A DNA stretch of 14,700 bases from Eubacteriaceae bacterium (GCA_012797825.1 JAAZOI010000102.1:1-14700); one strand, 5' to 3'; positions 1-7,988 are shown, counted from the first letter of the stretch. The notes: generated from the letters alone by a model not told the origin. Numbers and translations are program-made.

Positions 1-709
1 CGGTTTTTGATAAATTCGAAAGTGTTATTGTAGGTGTTGTTACATTATATGAACCCGGATTAGGATTAGACGCTCCGTTTAAATTAAAATAATTAATATG
101 ATACGTTACTAGATTAAACGATGCTGTGTATGTAAGGTCCTGTTTAATTTTCGGGTTATTAGTCGGTATGCTCGGAGTCCAAGCGTTAAATTCATAACCT
201 GTATTAGCTACCGTTGCCGGCACAACTATAGGAACGCTGTTCCATCTTGTGCCGTTTTCAATGCCGCTGAATACCGTCTGCGCTCCTGCTGCAAATGAAC
301 CGCCTGTGCTCGTTAAGAACGTAACATTATAAAACGGTCCGCCTTCTTTTAACAGAATATATACATAATAGTGTGTAGCATCAATTTGCTGATATACTAT
401 CTGTCCGTCTCCGTACAAATCGCTTGAGTTAACAGGTTGAGCAAATTTATCTTCAAGCACTCCGTACAAATTGTACAACGCGTCAGATAGTGAAATATTG
501 CTTAGCAGAGCAAGTGCGTCTGACTGCGCCTGCGTTAAATCTAATGTATAGTTTGCAAAATCATGTGTATCGTTGCCGTGCTTCTGATCTACGTTAACCG
601 TTACGGTTATCGGTGTCGGATCTGGTACACACGCTGGTACATTAATAGGATTTAAGCTTAAAAGCATTAACACTATCAATAATACCGCGGTTATTTTCTT
701 CACTTTCAT
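1..709 (-). CDS. Secreted protein with InlB/Listeria-Bacteroides-type repeats (C-terminus outside window)
   Basis: I translated this frame by hand; it is open for 236 codons from ATG at 709 to the left edge, so the 3' end is missing. GGAGG at 716-720 sits six bases before the ATG. Residues 1-26 are a signal peptide: lysines (MKVKK), a long hydrophobic stretch, then NVPAC. The cysteine at 27 gives a poor lipobox because proline is at -2. Residues 30-120 match nothing I recognise. About 127-198 read like an InlB-type B-repeat (VTF...GYEFNAW...TYTASF), and about 201-236 start a typical Listeria-Bacteroides repeat (YHINYFNLNGASNPNPGSY). Such repeats occur in Gram-positive surface proteins. The start of the interrupted surface gene at 9263 is similar (MKVRK plus a long hydrophobic core). 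Function beyond a surface or secreted role is not evident. Confidence 0.8.
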   Translation of the reverse strand, partial: MKVKKITAVLLIVLMLLSLNPINVPACVPDPTPITVTVNVDQKHGNDTHDFANYTLDLTQAQSDALALLSNISLSDALYNLYGVLEDKFAQPVNSSDLYGDGQIVYQQIDATHYYVYILLKEGGPFYNVTFLTSTGGSFAAGAQTVFSGIENGTRWNSVPIVVPATVANTGYEFNAWTPSIPTNNPKIKQDLTYTASFNLVTYHINYFNLNGASNPNPGSYNVTTPTITLSNLSKT

Positions 710-911
710 AAATTTCCTCCTATATAAAACCAATTGAATAAATTTCATGTATAATAATAGCTTTGTATTTGAATTATATTTTTGTCCAGTCATAAATTAG
801 TCATTTTTTTATTTTTTTTTACAAATTTCTAAAAAATTTTATATAAAATGAAAATGCAAAATATTACAATTAAATTTTAATAAAAAATTGACGTTCACTT
901 ATAAAAATATT
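710..911. other. AT-rich intergenic region, no gene seen
   Basis: This region separates the pdxA2 terminator from the start of the surface protein at 709. It is extremely AT-rich with several A and T tracts. On the minus strand there are -10-like words, for example TATAAT at 773-778, but I found no -35 box at proper spacing. The promoter of the 709 gene must lie here, but I cannot place it. I see no small ORF with a ribosome binding site and no structured RNA. Confidence 0.5.
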
Positions 912-946
912 AAAAAAATATCGGAATTATGCATCCGATATTTTAT
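912..946 (-). terminator. Rho-independent terminator after pdxA2
   Basis: An 11-bp perfect stem (915-925 with 934-944, core ATATCGGA/TCCGATAT) has an 8-base loop. On the minus strand a T-rich stretch follows the stem (positions 914 down to about 901). It lies about 60 bases past the stop codon of the gene at 1006-2001. Confidence 0.75.
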
Positions 947-1005
947 ATTTATAAATATATTTACAATTAAATTTTAAAATTTTTTCAATTTTTAATAATA
1001 TTTTT

Positions 1006-2001
1006 TTAATTAAAAAACTTTCCGTACTTTGCGGCAAGCATAATAGCCTCAACCATGCTTACTTCGCTTGCAATCGCCTTTCCTGCAATATCAAATGCGG
1101 TTCCGTGATCAACGGACGTTCGTATAAACGGCATATTGTTTGTAATTGATATTGTGCGCTCAAAATCCACCATCTTGGTAGCAATATGACCTTGGTCATG
1201 ATAAAGCGACAGCACCGCGTCATATCTGCCTCTAAGGCCGAATACAAACACACTGTCGGCAGGTACAGGTCCGCATACGTCCACTCCGTCAGATTTAGCC
1301 ATCTCAATTGCTGGCTGTATCTGCCTTACTTCCTCATCTCCGAAAAGACCATGTTCGCCGCTGTGCGGATTAAGTCCCGCTACCGCTATTTTGGGTTTCT
1401 CAACACCGAGCCTTATTAAAGCTTCGTTGCATCTTTTTATAAATTCATATACGCTGTCTTTTTTAACCATCTCGCACGCTTGTTTTAATGAAACATGCCT
1501 TGAAAGAAAAAACACGCGAAGGCCGTAAACCTGAAACATAGTAAGCGGATTATAACTTCCGGTCAGATTTTGGAGAATCTCTGTATGCCCGATAAATGGA
1601 ACTTGCGCCGCTTTAAGAGCTTCCTTGTTAATAGGAGCAGTCACTATGGCGTTAAGTTTCTTATCAATCGCAAGATGCGTTATTTTTTCGATATATTCAT
1701 AAGCCGCCCTTCCGCACTGTGCGGAAATTTGTCCGTATTCAAACCTTGACATATTTATGTTTTCAACATTGACAATATCAACAGTTCCTTTTCTGTATAG
1801 TCCATTCTGCGGATTGTCTGTAATGTTAATGTCTAAATCAATTCCGCATATATTAATGGCTTTTTTTATAACCCGCTCATCTCCGCATATAACCGGATTG
1901 CAAATATCGTATATCTCAAAGTGCGTAAGAGCTTTAACCGTAATTTCGGGCCCTACGCCGCACGGGTCTCCTGTCGATATGCCTACAAAAGGTTTTGTCA
2001 T
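1006..2001 (-). CDS. pdxA2: PdxA2-type 4-phospho-tetronate dehydrogenase (D-threonate 4-phosphate dehydrogenase-like)
   Basis: This is a member of the PdxA family (331 aa; E. coli PdxA is about 329), an NAD-dependent, metal-dependent oxidative decarboxylase. Visible landmarks are GDPCGVGPE at 11-19, GHTE at 138-141, and the metal-ligand histidines expected at H169 (SRHVS), H213 (NPHSGE) and H268 (LYHDQGH). The terminal block FIRTSVDHGTAFDIAGK is at 292-308. YHDQGH, where canonical PdxA has YHDQGL, fits the PdxA2 group, which acts on D-threonate or D-erythronate 4-phosphate and yields dihydroxyacetone phosphate and CO2. The adjacent DUF1537 kinase supports this over a vitamin B6 role. GAGGAG at 2013-2018 overlaps the kinase stop codon, so translation is probably coupled. 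PdxA proper remains possible; the exact substrate stereochemistry cannot be read from sequence. Confidence 0.88.
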   Translation of the reverse strand: MTKPFVGISTGDPCGVGPEITVKALTHFEIYDICNPVICGDERVIKKAINICGIDLDINITDNPQNGLYRKGTVDIVNVENINMSRFEYGQISAQCGRAAYEYIEKITHLAIDKKLNAIVTAPINKEALKAAQVPFIGHTEILQNLTGSYNPLTMFQVYGLRVFFLSRHVSLKQACEMVKKDSVYEFIKRCNEALIRLGVEKPKIAVAGLNPHSGEHGLFGDEEVRQIQPAIEMAKSDGVDVCGPVPADSVFVFGLRGRYDAVLSLYHDQGHIATKMVDFERTISITNNMPFIRTSVDHGTAFDIAGKAIASEVSMVEAIMLAAKYGKFFN

Positions 2002-2017
2002 TTATTTATCCGCTCCT

Positions 2018-3295
2018 CTATATTCTTAACAGCATATATTCAACACATCTTATTAAAGCATTTTCGTCTCCGACTAGTCCGCCTTTTGTTATTATCGGAA
2101 GATTATCATATGTTCCGTTAATTATACTTCCGTATACCGCAAGCGGCAGCACTTCATTTTTTATATAAATCCCGTCTGCATTAAAAGCATTTAGCACTGC
2201 TACTGTTATATCTCCTCCGCTTGTGTATATACCGCGTATGCTTTCAGAGATTTTATCTATTATGCTCAAAGCAATTCTTGCGATTTTATTTGAGATTAAT
2301 CCCGACAAAGCTTCCTGCGTTATCCCTAATTTTTCCGATTGTATTTTAAGGTCTATAATTTCTGCAAAGTCGGCAGTAATTCCTATAATTCTGCTGTTTG
2401 TATTTTGAATTATAAGCTTTTCCGCTTTTTCATATTCTTCTTCAAAATCTTCTTTATTCAATAAATTTCTGCAGTTTATATTTACTAATAAAGTATCATA
2501 TGCCTTTTTGAGATTTTCAACCTGTTTATTTGTAAGCGGCGTTATGCTGCCTATTATCAAAAACACTTTTGTGTGCGTATTTTTAGACACTGTCAATTGT
2601 CCGGCAAGCGCAGCAGTAAATGGTCCCGGGTCTACCGCAAACACTTTTATCGCGCTTTCTTTAACCGCTTTTGCAATTAATTTTATATCTTTATCGTCAG
2701 CTGCGTCGATAACAATTACCCTTAACCCTTCTTCTTTTGCCGATATAATCCTATCTTTTAGATAACTGATGCCTTTATTTACACAGTTAATGTCAATTAA
2801 AGCTGTATCCCCACTATATTGCTTTTGTATTATATCTCTGATATCGGAACAATTTACAGGCGTTTTAGCATCTTTCGCGGCATCCGTTTTCTCAAGCAGC
2901 ACATTGTCTACATAAAGCATACCGTTAATGCATGTCCTTTTTGATGCGGGATAAGCGGGAACCGCAATTGCGGTATAATCTTTCAGATAGTCAAGCATTG
3001 CCGTAATTTCAGAACCAATATTGCCTCTTAGCGTGCTGTCAATTCTTTTGCTGTAAAGGACTGTTTCTTTTTCTGCAAATTTACTTACAGCTTTTACTAC
3101 CGCATCGTACGCTTCTTTTTCGCTCATGCCTCTTGATCCGGTGCTTATCGCAATCACATCCGACGATTGATTGAGTCTGTCATTAAATTTACTTTCATCT
3201 AAATATGTCATTGCACAGAAGCCCTGTTTTGTAAGCAAAACGCTTGTAGCGTTGGCTCCCGTTAAATCATCTGCAATTACTGCGATTTTAGGCAT
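2018..3295 (-). CDS. dtnK: DUF1537 four-carbon acid sugar kinase (D-threonate/erythronate kinase-like)
   Basis: This is a 425-aa kinase of the four-carbon acid sugar kinase family (DUF1537), about the usual length. N-terminal substrate domain: IADDLTGAN at 7-15, STGSRGMS at 51-58, KRIDSTLRGNIG at 83-94, and PAYPASKRTCINGMLYVD at 113-130 followed by the DAKTPV element. C-terminal nucleotide domain: TSGGD at 358-362 and the glycine-rich ITKGGLVGD at 402-410. Known members phosphorylate D-threonate, L-threonate or D-erythronate on the 4-hydroxyl, and pairing with PdxA2 is characteristic of D-threonate use. It is the first gene of a two-gene operon, 16 bases before pdxA2. The ATG at 3295 has GAGGA at 3304-3308 and a strong promoter at 3338-3366. 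No transporter, aldolase or local regulator is present in the window. The symbol reflects family and context, not proof of substrate. Confidence 0.87.
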   Translation of the reverse strand: MPKIAVIADDLTGANATSVLLTKQGFCAMTYLDESKFNDRLNQSSDVIAISTGSRGMSEKEAYDAVVKAVSKFAEKETVLYSKRIDSTLRGNIGSEITAMLDYLKDYTAIAVPAYPASKRTCINGMLYVDNVLLEKTDAAKDAKTPVNCSDIRDIIQKQYSGDTALIDINCVNKGISYLKDRIISAKEEGLRVIVIDAADDKDIKLIAKAVKESAIKVFAVDPGPFTAALAGQLTVSKNTHTKVFLIIGSITPLTNKQVENLKKAYDTLLVNINCRNLLNKEDFEEEYEKAEKLIIQNTNSRIIGITADFAEIIDLKIQSEKLGITQEALSGLISNKIARIALSIIDKISESIRGIYTSGGDITVAVLNAFNADGIYIKNEVLPLAVYGSIINGTYDNLPIITKGGLVGDENALIRCVEYMLLRI

Positions 3296-3337
3296 ACATA
3301 ATATCCTCGGTTGATCGTTTATTAATTCTTTTAAACT

Positions 3338-3366
3338 ATTGTATTTCTGTTTTTAAGGATTGTCAA
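3338..3366 (-). promoter_or_regulatory. Sigma-A promoter of the kinase-pdxA2 operon
   Basis: On the minus strand a perfect -35 TTGACA (3361-3366), a 17-base spacer and a -10 TACAAT (3338-3343) precede the kinase ATG by about 40 bases. GAGGA at 3304-3308 follows. This is the best promoter match in the window. Confidence 0.75.
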
Positions 3367-3395
3367 ATTTATTGAGATAAAATAACATACTCTGA

Positions 3396-3424
3396 TTGAT
3401 AATGATATCGCCGCGTGTTAATAT
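3396..3424 (+). promoter_or_regulatory. Probable sigma-A promoter of the Est30-like esterase
   Basis: On the plus strand TTGATA (3396-3401), a 17-base spacer and TAATAT (3419-3424) lie 30 bases before the ATG at 3454. The -10 is imperfect (4 of 6). The overlapping TATAAG at 3422-3427 is an alternative, with a less favourable spacer. This promoter points away from the kinase promoter, with 29 bases between the two -35 boxes. Confidence 0.6.
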
Positions 3425-3453
3425 AAGAGTATACTAATTCGGAGGTATATATT

Positions 3454-4194
3454 ATGTTTAGAAACAAGGAATACGTTTTAAACGGCTGGAATAACAAAGC
3501 CGTAATGCTTATTCATGGAGCGACATCAGGCTCCGCGCTTCTGCGCCCTCTTGCCAATTACCTAAACTGCAACGGTTATACTGTGTATGGCGTTAATCTT
3601 GCGGGACACGGAACGACAAAAGAAGATTTGGCAAAAACTGAATATCAAGACATAATAGATAAAGCGAATAAAGATTACGAAAACATTAAATCTAAAAATT
3701 ACGAAAAAGTATTTGTAGCAGGCATATCCTTAGGCGGGCTTACAGCCGCATATATTGCAAGCAGCCATCCCGACCTCGACGGCTTCGTAACATACGCCGC
3801 AGGTCTTATGCCGATAGGTGAAGTTCCCCCCGGAATGGGCGAAGCAGCGTCAGATGGTTTTGTTTACAGAACAATGGAAGGCAAAGTTGGAATGTACAAA
3901 CAATTCCATGTGCATTACGAATACATACCTATAACCTTTTATAAAAAGATGGGTGTAATGGGACGTAAATTTATAGAAGAAAATCTTGCGAAGAAAATAA
4001 CATCTCCCGCTTTAATTGTTCATACACAAGACGACTCAATGGTTTATCCTAAAAGCTCTGAATATCTGTATGAAAATATTAGCTCCAAAGATAAAGAGCT
4101 TCTGATGATGGATAAAGGCGAGCATCTGTTTGTCCTCAACGAGTACCGCTACGAACCGTTTGAAAAAACACTCAATTTCTTTAACAGATTATAA
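3454..4194 (+). CDS. Est30-like alpha/beta hydrolase (carboxylesterase)
   Basis: This is a 246-aa cytoplasmic serine hydrolase, the same size as Geobacillus Est30 and related thermostable monoacylglycerol lipases and carboxylesterases, which it resembles along its length. The oxyanion-side motif MLIHGATSGS is at 18-27 and NLAGHG at 48-53. The nucleophile elbow GISLGG at 90-95 places Ser92. The catalytic Asp is probably in the HTQDDSMV stretch (193 or 194), and the catalytic His is His224 in KGEHLF. There is no signal peptide. GGAGG at 3441-3445 gives a good start, a promoter lies at 3396-3424, and a terminator follows at once, so it is a single-gene unit. It probably cleaves short or medium acyl esters; the natural substrate is unknown, and no link to the neighbouring threonate genes can be shown beyond divergent orientation. 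Confidence 0.88.
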   Translation: MFRNKEYVLNGWNNKAVMLIHGATSGSALLRPLANYLNCNGYTVYGVNLAGHGTTKEDLAKTEYQDIIDKANKDYENIKSKNYEKVFVAGISLGGLTAAYIASSHPDLDGFVTYAAGLMPIGEVPPGMGEAASDGFVYRTMEGKVGMYKQFHVHYEYIPITFYKKMGVMGRKFIEENLAKKITSPALIVHTQDDSMVYPKSSEYLYENISSKDKELLMMDKGEHLFVLNEYRYEPFEKTLNFFNRL

Positions 4195-4200
4195 ATAAAA

Positions 4201-4242
4201 GTAAAAATAAACCGGACGCATAATTTACGTCCGGTTTGTCTT
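4201..4242. terminator. Bidirectional terminator between two convergent hydrolase genes
   Basis: A 10-bp perfect stem, AAACCGGACG (4209-4218) with CGTCCGGTTT (4228-4237), has a 9-base loop. A GTCTTT tail follows on the plus strand and a TTATTTTTAC tail on the minus strand. It lies between the stop codons at 4194 and 4281, so it can serve both genes. Confidence 0.78.
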
Positions 4243-4280
4243 TCGAAATCAGATTTGTAAATCCTCTCCTGAGAAACATT

Positions 4281-5096
4281 TTATATTTCAAGAAATTCAA
4301 TCAGTTCTTCATTGAATTTATCAAGCTGATCATAAAACAGGAAGTGGCCGCAATACTCAAATGGTACCAGTTTGGAATTCTTAATACTTTCATTCTGGGC
4401 TATGGCCAATGGAAACAAACATACCTGATCGTTAATACCGTGAAGTATAAGCGTTGGCACATGAATTTTTTTAAGATCATTAAATAACTCTTCTTCATCC
4501 AGCCATGTGTTTGCAATTGCCGCTGTAGACCAACCGGCTGCCTGTAATCCTAATTGAAAAATCCAGTCGGACAAAGCCTGGCTTACCGGATTATAAAATA
4601 TCATATTTCCAAAGACCCGCAGTGTCTGTGGCCGGTCTGTATAAACGCCTTGTATAATATTTAATACATCTTCTCTTTTTAATCCGTATGGAAAGTATGG
4701 CCGCTGTATAAGACTGGGAGCAGCCGCAGCGCAAAGGACAAGCTTTGATACGCCGTATTCTCTGTGTCTTGCCATATATCTGATACAAATAGCGCCTCCT
4801 GTCGAATGACCCAAAAGCGTAAAGTTCTGTAATTGCATTTCATTGACTACAGATCGTATATCATCTGATAACCTGTCATAATCATACCCAGACCATGGTC
4901 TGTCTGACTGGCCAAACCCTCTATAGTCCATTCCGATACATCTGTATCCCATTTGTGGCAGATAATCAAACTGATATTCAAATAAGTTATGATTTCCGGG
5001 CCAGCCGTGCACGAAAAAAACAGTTTTTTTACCTGTAGGATTGATATCCTCTATATAAACTTTTACGTCTCTCTCAACGCGTATGTAATATCCCAT
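4281..5096 (-). CDS. Alpha/beta hydrolase, GHSTGG type (haloperoxidase/enol-lactonase-like fold)
   Basis: This is a 271-aa alpha/beta hydrolase unrelated in detail to the one at 3454. FFVHGWPGN at 27-35 carries the oxyanion motif and MDYRGFGQSD at 56-65 is typical of this branch. GHSTGG at 96-101 places the nucleophile at Ser98. The likely acid is Asp223 (HGINDQV) and the base is His251 (EYCGHFLF). The GHSTGG elbow resembles cofactor-free haloperoxidases, enol-lactonases and related esterases, so the reaction cannot be named. There is no signal peptide. GGAGG at 5104-5108 is well spaced from the ATG at 5096. It is transcribed alone: its 3' end meets the esterase gene at a shared terminator and its 5' side has its own promoter-like sequence. 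Confidence 0.85.
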   Translation of the reverse strand: MGYYIRVERDVKVYIEDINPTGKKTVFFVHGWPGNHNLFEYQFDYLPQMGYRCIGMDYRGFGQSDRPWSGYDYDRLSDDIRSVVNEMQLQNFTLLGHSTGGAICIRYMARHREYGVSKLVLCAAAAPSLIQRPYFPYGLKREDVLNIIQGVYTDRPQTLRVFGNMIFYNPVSQALSDWIFQLGLQAAGWSTAAIANTWLDEEELFNDLKKIHVPTLILHGINDQVCLFPLAIAQNESIKNSKLVPFEYCGHFLFYDQLDKFNEELIEFLEI

Positions 5097-5125
5097 GATA
5101 AAACCTCCATTCGCAAGATTTTATC

Positions 5126-5155
5126 ATTATATTCTATATGCAAGGCATATGTTAC
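5126..5155 (-). promoter_or_regulatory. Possible promoter of the GHSTGG hydrolase
   Basis: On the minus strand a perfect TATAAT (5126-5131) is preceded by GTAACA (5150-5155) with an 18-base spacer. The -35 matches consensus at 4 of 6. It lies 30 bases before the ATG and downstream of the terminator of the Fn3 gene. Confidence 0.45.
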
Positions 5156-5170
5156 ATCTTATACAAGTAA

Positions 5171-5199
5171 TAAAAAAGCAAGAGCAATAATCCCTGCTT
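5171..5199 (-). terminator. Terminator downstream of the Fn3 surface protein
   Basis: On the minus strand AAGCAGGG (5199-5192) can pair with TTCTTGCTT-like bases ending at 5176, with two G-U pairs, and T residues follow to 5172. It is about 78 bases past the stop codon at 5277. The sequence resembles the hairpin at 9451-9484. Confidence 0.55.
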
Positions 5200-5276
5200 A
5201 TTTTTACCCTATATTAACTTTTGCTAATATAAACGTTTATTTGACTTTATAAATTTTATTCTTTTAAAATAATTGT

Positions 5277-7898
5277 TTATGGTACAGGCGCAGTTGATAC
5301 AACTTGTGAGTACAAACTGTAAACCTTCGTACTTCCTTCCAAATGATACGCTCTTATTTTATAGTAATAAGTTCTTCCTGTAGATAAAGATGTATGAACA
5401 AAGTATGCTGCTGTTGTGGATTTTAAAAGCGCGTAGTTTCCACTCTCGGATGCCGCCCAATAAAGCTCATACATAGTAGCTCCGCTTACAGCACCCCAGC
5501 TTACCTTTATGCTGTTACTGCTGTAAGATTCAGCCGAGATTGTCGGCGTTGAAGGTTTAACTTTAGCATACTTAACCGCTGAATACGCGCTGTAAGTTGT
5601 AACGCCGTTTACTGTAGTGTATGCCAAAACTTTATAGTAATAATATCTGCCCGTTGCAAGCCCTGTACTTGTATAGGACGTAGAAGTAGTCGCACCCAGA
5701 TATGTATATGTGCCAGAGCTTGATGTAGAACGGTATACCCTGTATCCCGTTGCTCCATTAACTGCATTCCAGCTTACTTTAAGGCTCGTGTATGTATTAG
5801 CGCTTACCGTTAAAACAGGCGTTGCCGGTATTACTTTTAAGCACGTTGCTTTCGAATAATCGCCGTATACAACATAAGCTCCGTCAATTAAAGCTCTTAC
5901 TTTATAATAATAAATTTTTCCTGTCACAAGATCAGCATCTGTATAACTTAAAGTATCGGTTGTATATATTGGAACATAACCGCTTGCGCTAGATGTTGAA
6001 CGGCTTATTTCATACTTATCCGCTCCGTTTATTTTATTCCATGTAATGTTTAAACTGTTATATGAATTAAGTGCTACATTAACAGTTGGCGCTGATGGTA
6101 TCGGCGTTGCTGTTACTATTTTACTGTAAGGACCATATACTTTATTTCCGTTTACTGTCCTGTATGCTTTAACTTTATAGTAATAAGGCATATTTGTTGT
6201 AAGACCTTCATGAGTATAGCTTATAGCATCAGCAGGTATAATATCAAGTTGGCTTTGTATCTCTCCGTTTACATTTGTTTTATATAATTCATACCCGCTT
6301 GCACCTGAAACAGATGCCCAGCTTATCTTATTGCTCGTATAACCTGCGCTTATAGCAGAAGGTACTGGAGCGGAAGGCAAGGGCATTGCAGAAGTCACGG
6401 ATGAAAAAGCGCCGTATACCTTTGTTCTGCCTACTGTTCTGTATGCTCTTACTTTATAGTAATAATTGTTTCCTGTTGCCAGTGAGACGTGTGTATAGTA
6501 TTTAGCCGTTGTCGCTTTTAGCAGCTTATATGTTCCTGCTTCGGTTGTGCAGTAATATAATTCATATCCGCTTGCGCCGGAAACTGCACTCCAACTGACT
6601 CTTATGCTGTTATAGTTGTAAGATGCGGCAGAAGCTGTCGGTATTGCCGGAATAACTTTAGCGTATTTAACCGCTGAATACGCGCTGTAAGTAGTAACGC
6701 CGTTTGCTGTAGTGTATGCCAAAACTTTATAGTAATAATATTTGCCTGTTGCAAGCCCTGTACTTGTATACGATGTGGAAGTTGTCGCGCCAAGATAAGT
6801 GTATGTTCCCGAACTTGATGTCGCTCTGTAAACCCTGTATCCTGTCGCTCCATCAACTGCATTCCAGCCTACTTTAAGACTGGTGTATGTATTAGCGCTT
6901 ACCGTTATTACAGGCGTTGCCGGTATTACTTTTAAGCACGTTGCTTTCGAATAATCGCCGTATACAACATAAGCTCCGTCAATTAAAGCTCTTACTTTAT
7001 AATAGTATGTTACACCTGTCGTAAGGTCGGCATCTGTATAACTTAACTCATTTGTTGTATGTATAGGAACATATCCGCTTGAACTTGATGTTGAGCGGCT
7101 TATTTCATATTTATTCGCTCCGTCTATTTCATTCCAAGTGATATTTAAACTGTTGTATGAATTAAGCGTTACTTTAACGTTTGGCGCACAAGGCACAGGT
7201 GTTGCCGTTATTACTTTACTGTACGGACCGTATACCTTATTTCCGTTTACTATCCTGTATGCCTTTACTTTATAGTAATACGGAGTATTTGTTGTAAGGC
7301 CTTCATGCGTATAGCTTATAGCCGTTTCCGGCGCAATAACCAGTTGATTTTGTATCTCGCCGTTTACGTCTGTCTGATATAATTCATAACCGCCTGCTCC
7401 TAAAACAGCAGTCCAGCTTATTTTATTGCTCTTATATCCTGCGCTTATAGCAGAAGGTACTGGAGCGGACGGCACAGGCATTGCTGAAGTAACCGATGAG
7501 TATGATCCGTATACTTTTGTTCTGCCTACAATACGGTATGCTCTTACCTTATAATAATAAGTGCTTCCCGTTGACAATGATGTATGTATATAATAACTTG
7601 AAGTTGTAGTTTTTAATAAAGTATAGCTTCCGTTTTCAGATGTTGCTTTGTATAATTCGTACCCGCTTGCTCCTAAAACTGCACCCCAACTTACCTTAAT
7701 GCTGTTATAATTATATGAAGCAGCAGAAACTGCTGATACATCTGGTACCACTGGTCCGGGCTGTGCGTATTTATATGAAGAAAAACTGCTATATGTTGTA
7801 TATCCGTCAGAACAAACTGCTTTTACTTTATAATAGTAATATTGACCTGCTTTAAGAAATGTATCCTCAAGGCTGCATAACGGGCCCGAACTCTCCAT
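5277..7898 (-). CDS. Fibronectin type III repeat array: C-terminal part of an interrupted surface protein
   Basis: These 873 codons from an internal ATG at 7898 encode Fn3-like modules of 90-94 residues. Each has the pattern SIKVSW...GASGYELY...YTH..L..G..YYYKVRAY...YS..... . Coding similarity continues upstream in the same frame to 7988, right up to the TGA at 7989-7991, so the first module is split by the stop. The ATG at 7898 has no ribosome binding site and lies inside a module, so separate translation is unlikely. I count nine complete modules here. Modules 1-4 and 5-8 are two copies of one block, and the ninth again resembles type 1. No sortase motif, transmembrane segment or S-layer domain follows the last module; the protein simply ends in APVP. 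Fn3 arrays usually act as spacers or adhesive stalks on secreted proteins. Probably a pseudogene fragment, unless the stop is read through or is a sequence error. Confidence 0.75.
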   Translation of the reverse strand: MESSGPLCSLEDTFLKAGQYYYYKVKAVCSDGYTTYSSFSSYKYAQPGPVVPDVSAVSAASYNYNSIKVSWGAVLGASGYELYKATSENGSYTLLKTTTSSYYIHTSLSTGSTYYYKVRAYRIVGRTKVYGSYSSVTSAMPVPSAPVPSAISAGYKSNKISWTAVLGAGGYELYQTDVNGEIQNQLVIAPETAISYTHEGLTTNTPYYYKVKAYRIVNGNKVYGPYSKVITATPVPCAPNVKVTLNSYNSLNITWNEIDGANKYEISRSTSSSSGYVPIHTTNELSYTDADLTTGVTYYYKVRALIDGAYVVYGDYSKATCLKVIPATPVITVSANTYTSLKVGWNAVDGATGYRVYRATSSSGTYTYLGATTSTSYTSTGLATGKYYYYKVLAYTTANGVTTYSAYSAVKYAKVIPAIPTASAASYNYNSIRVSWSAVSGASGYELYYCTTEAGTYKLLKATTAKYYTHVSLATGNNYYYKVRAYRTVGRTKVYGAFSSVTSAMPLPSAPVPSAISAGYTSNKISWASVSGASGYELYKTNVNGEIQSQLDIIPADAISYTHEGLTTNMPYYYKVKAYRTVNGNKVYGPYSKIVTATPIPSAPTVNVALNSYNSLNITWNKINGADKYEISRSTSSASGYVPIYTTDTLSYTDADLVTGKIYYYKVRALIDGAYVVYGDYSKATCLKVIPATPVLTVSANTYTSLKVSWNAVNGATGYRVYRSTSSSGTYTYLGATTSTSYTSTGLATGRYYYYKVLAYTTVNGVTTYSAYSAVKYAKVKPSTPTISAESYSSNSIKVSWGAVSGATMYELYWAASESGNYALLKSTTAAYFVHTSLSTGRTYYYKIRAYHLEGSTKVYSLYSQVVSTAPVP
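5553..7742 (-). repeat. Two tandem copies of a 1095-bp block of four Fn3 modules
   Basis: Copy 1 is 6648-7742 and copy 2 is 5553-6647. Protein modules follow the order A-B-C-D, A-B-C-D, with a register of exactly 365 residues. A-type modules carry VGRTKVYG, B-type carry VNGEIQ and YTHEGLTTN, C-type carry YTDADL and DGAYVVYGDY, and D-type carry TYTSLKV and SSSGTYTYLGATTSTS. DNA identity is high: 5815-5909 and 6910-7004 are the same over 95 bases. A single diverged A-like module (5280-5552) follows. Confidence 0.9.
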
Positions 7899-7988
7899 AT
7901 AATAAGTGCCGTTAGGGCTTGTAGCGCGATATACTTCATAGTATGTTGCTCCGTCACACGGATACCATTTAAGCGTAATGCTGTCATA

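Noticed and set aside
629..640. Lipobox at Cys27 of the left surface protein
   Set aside because: Proline at -2 does not fit the usual lipobox, so I treat it as an ordinary signal peptide with low certainty.
4281..5096. Horizontal transfer of the GHSTGG hydrolase
   Set aside because: Codon use seemed slightly different by eye, but I could not measure it and no mobile element or repeat flanks the gene.
5553..7742. Repeats read as a CRISPR or satellite array
   Set aside because: The repeats are in-frame Fn3 modules of about 273 bases with conserved protein pattern, not short repeats with unique spacers.
5277..7898. Independent gene starting at ATG 7898
   Set aside because: The ATG lies within the first Fn3 module, has no ribosome binding site or signal peptide, and coding similarity continues upstream to the TGA.
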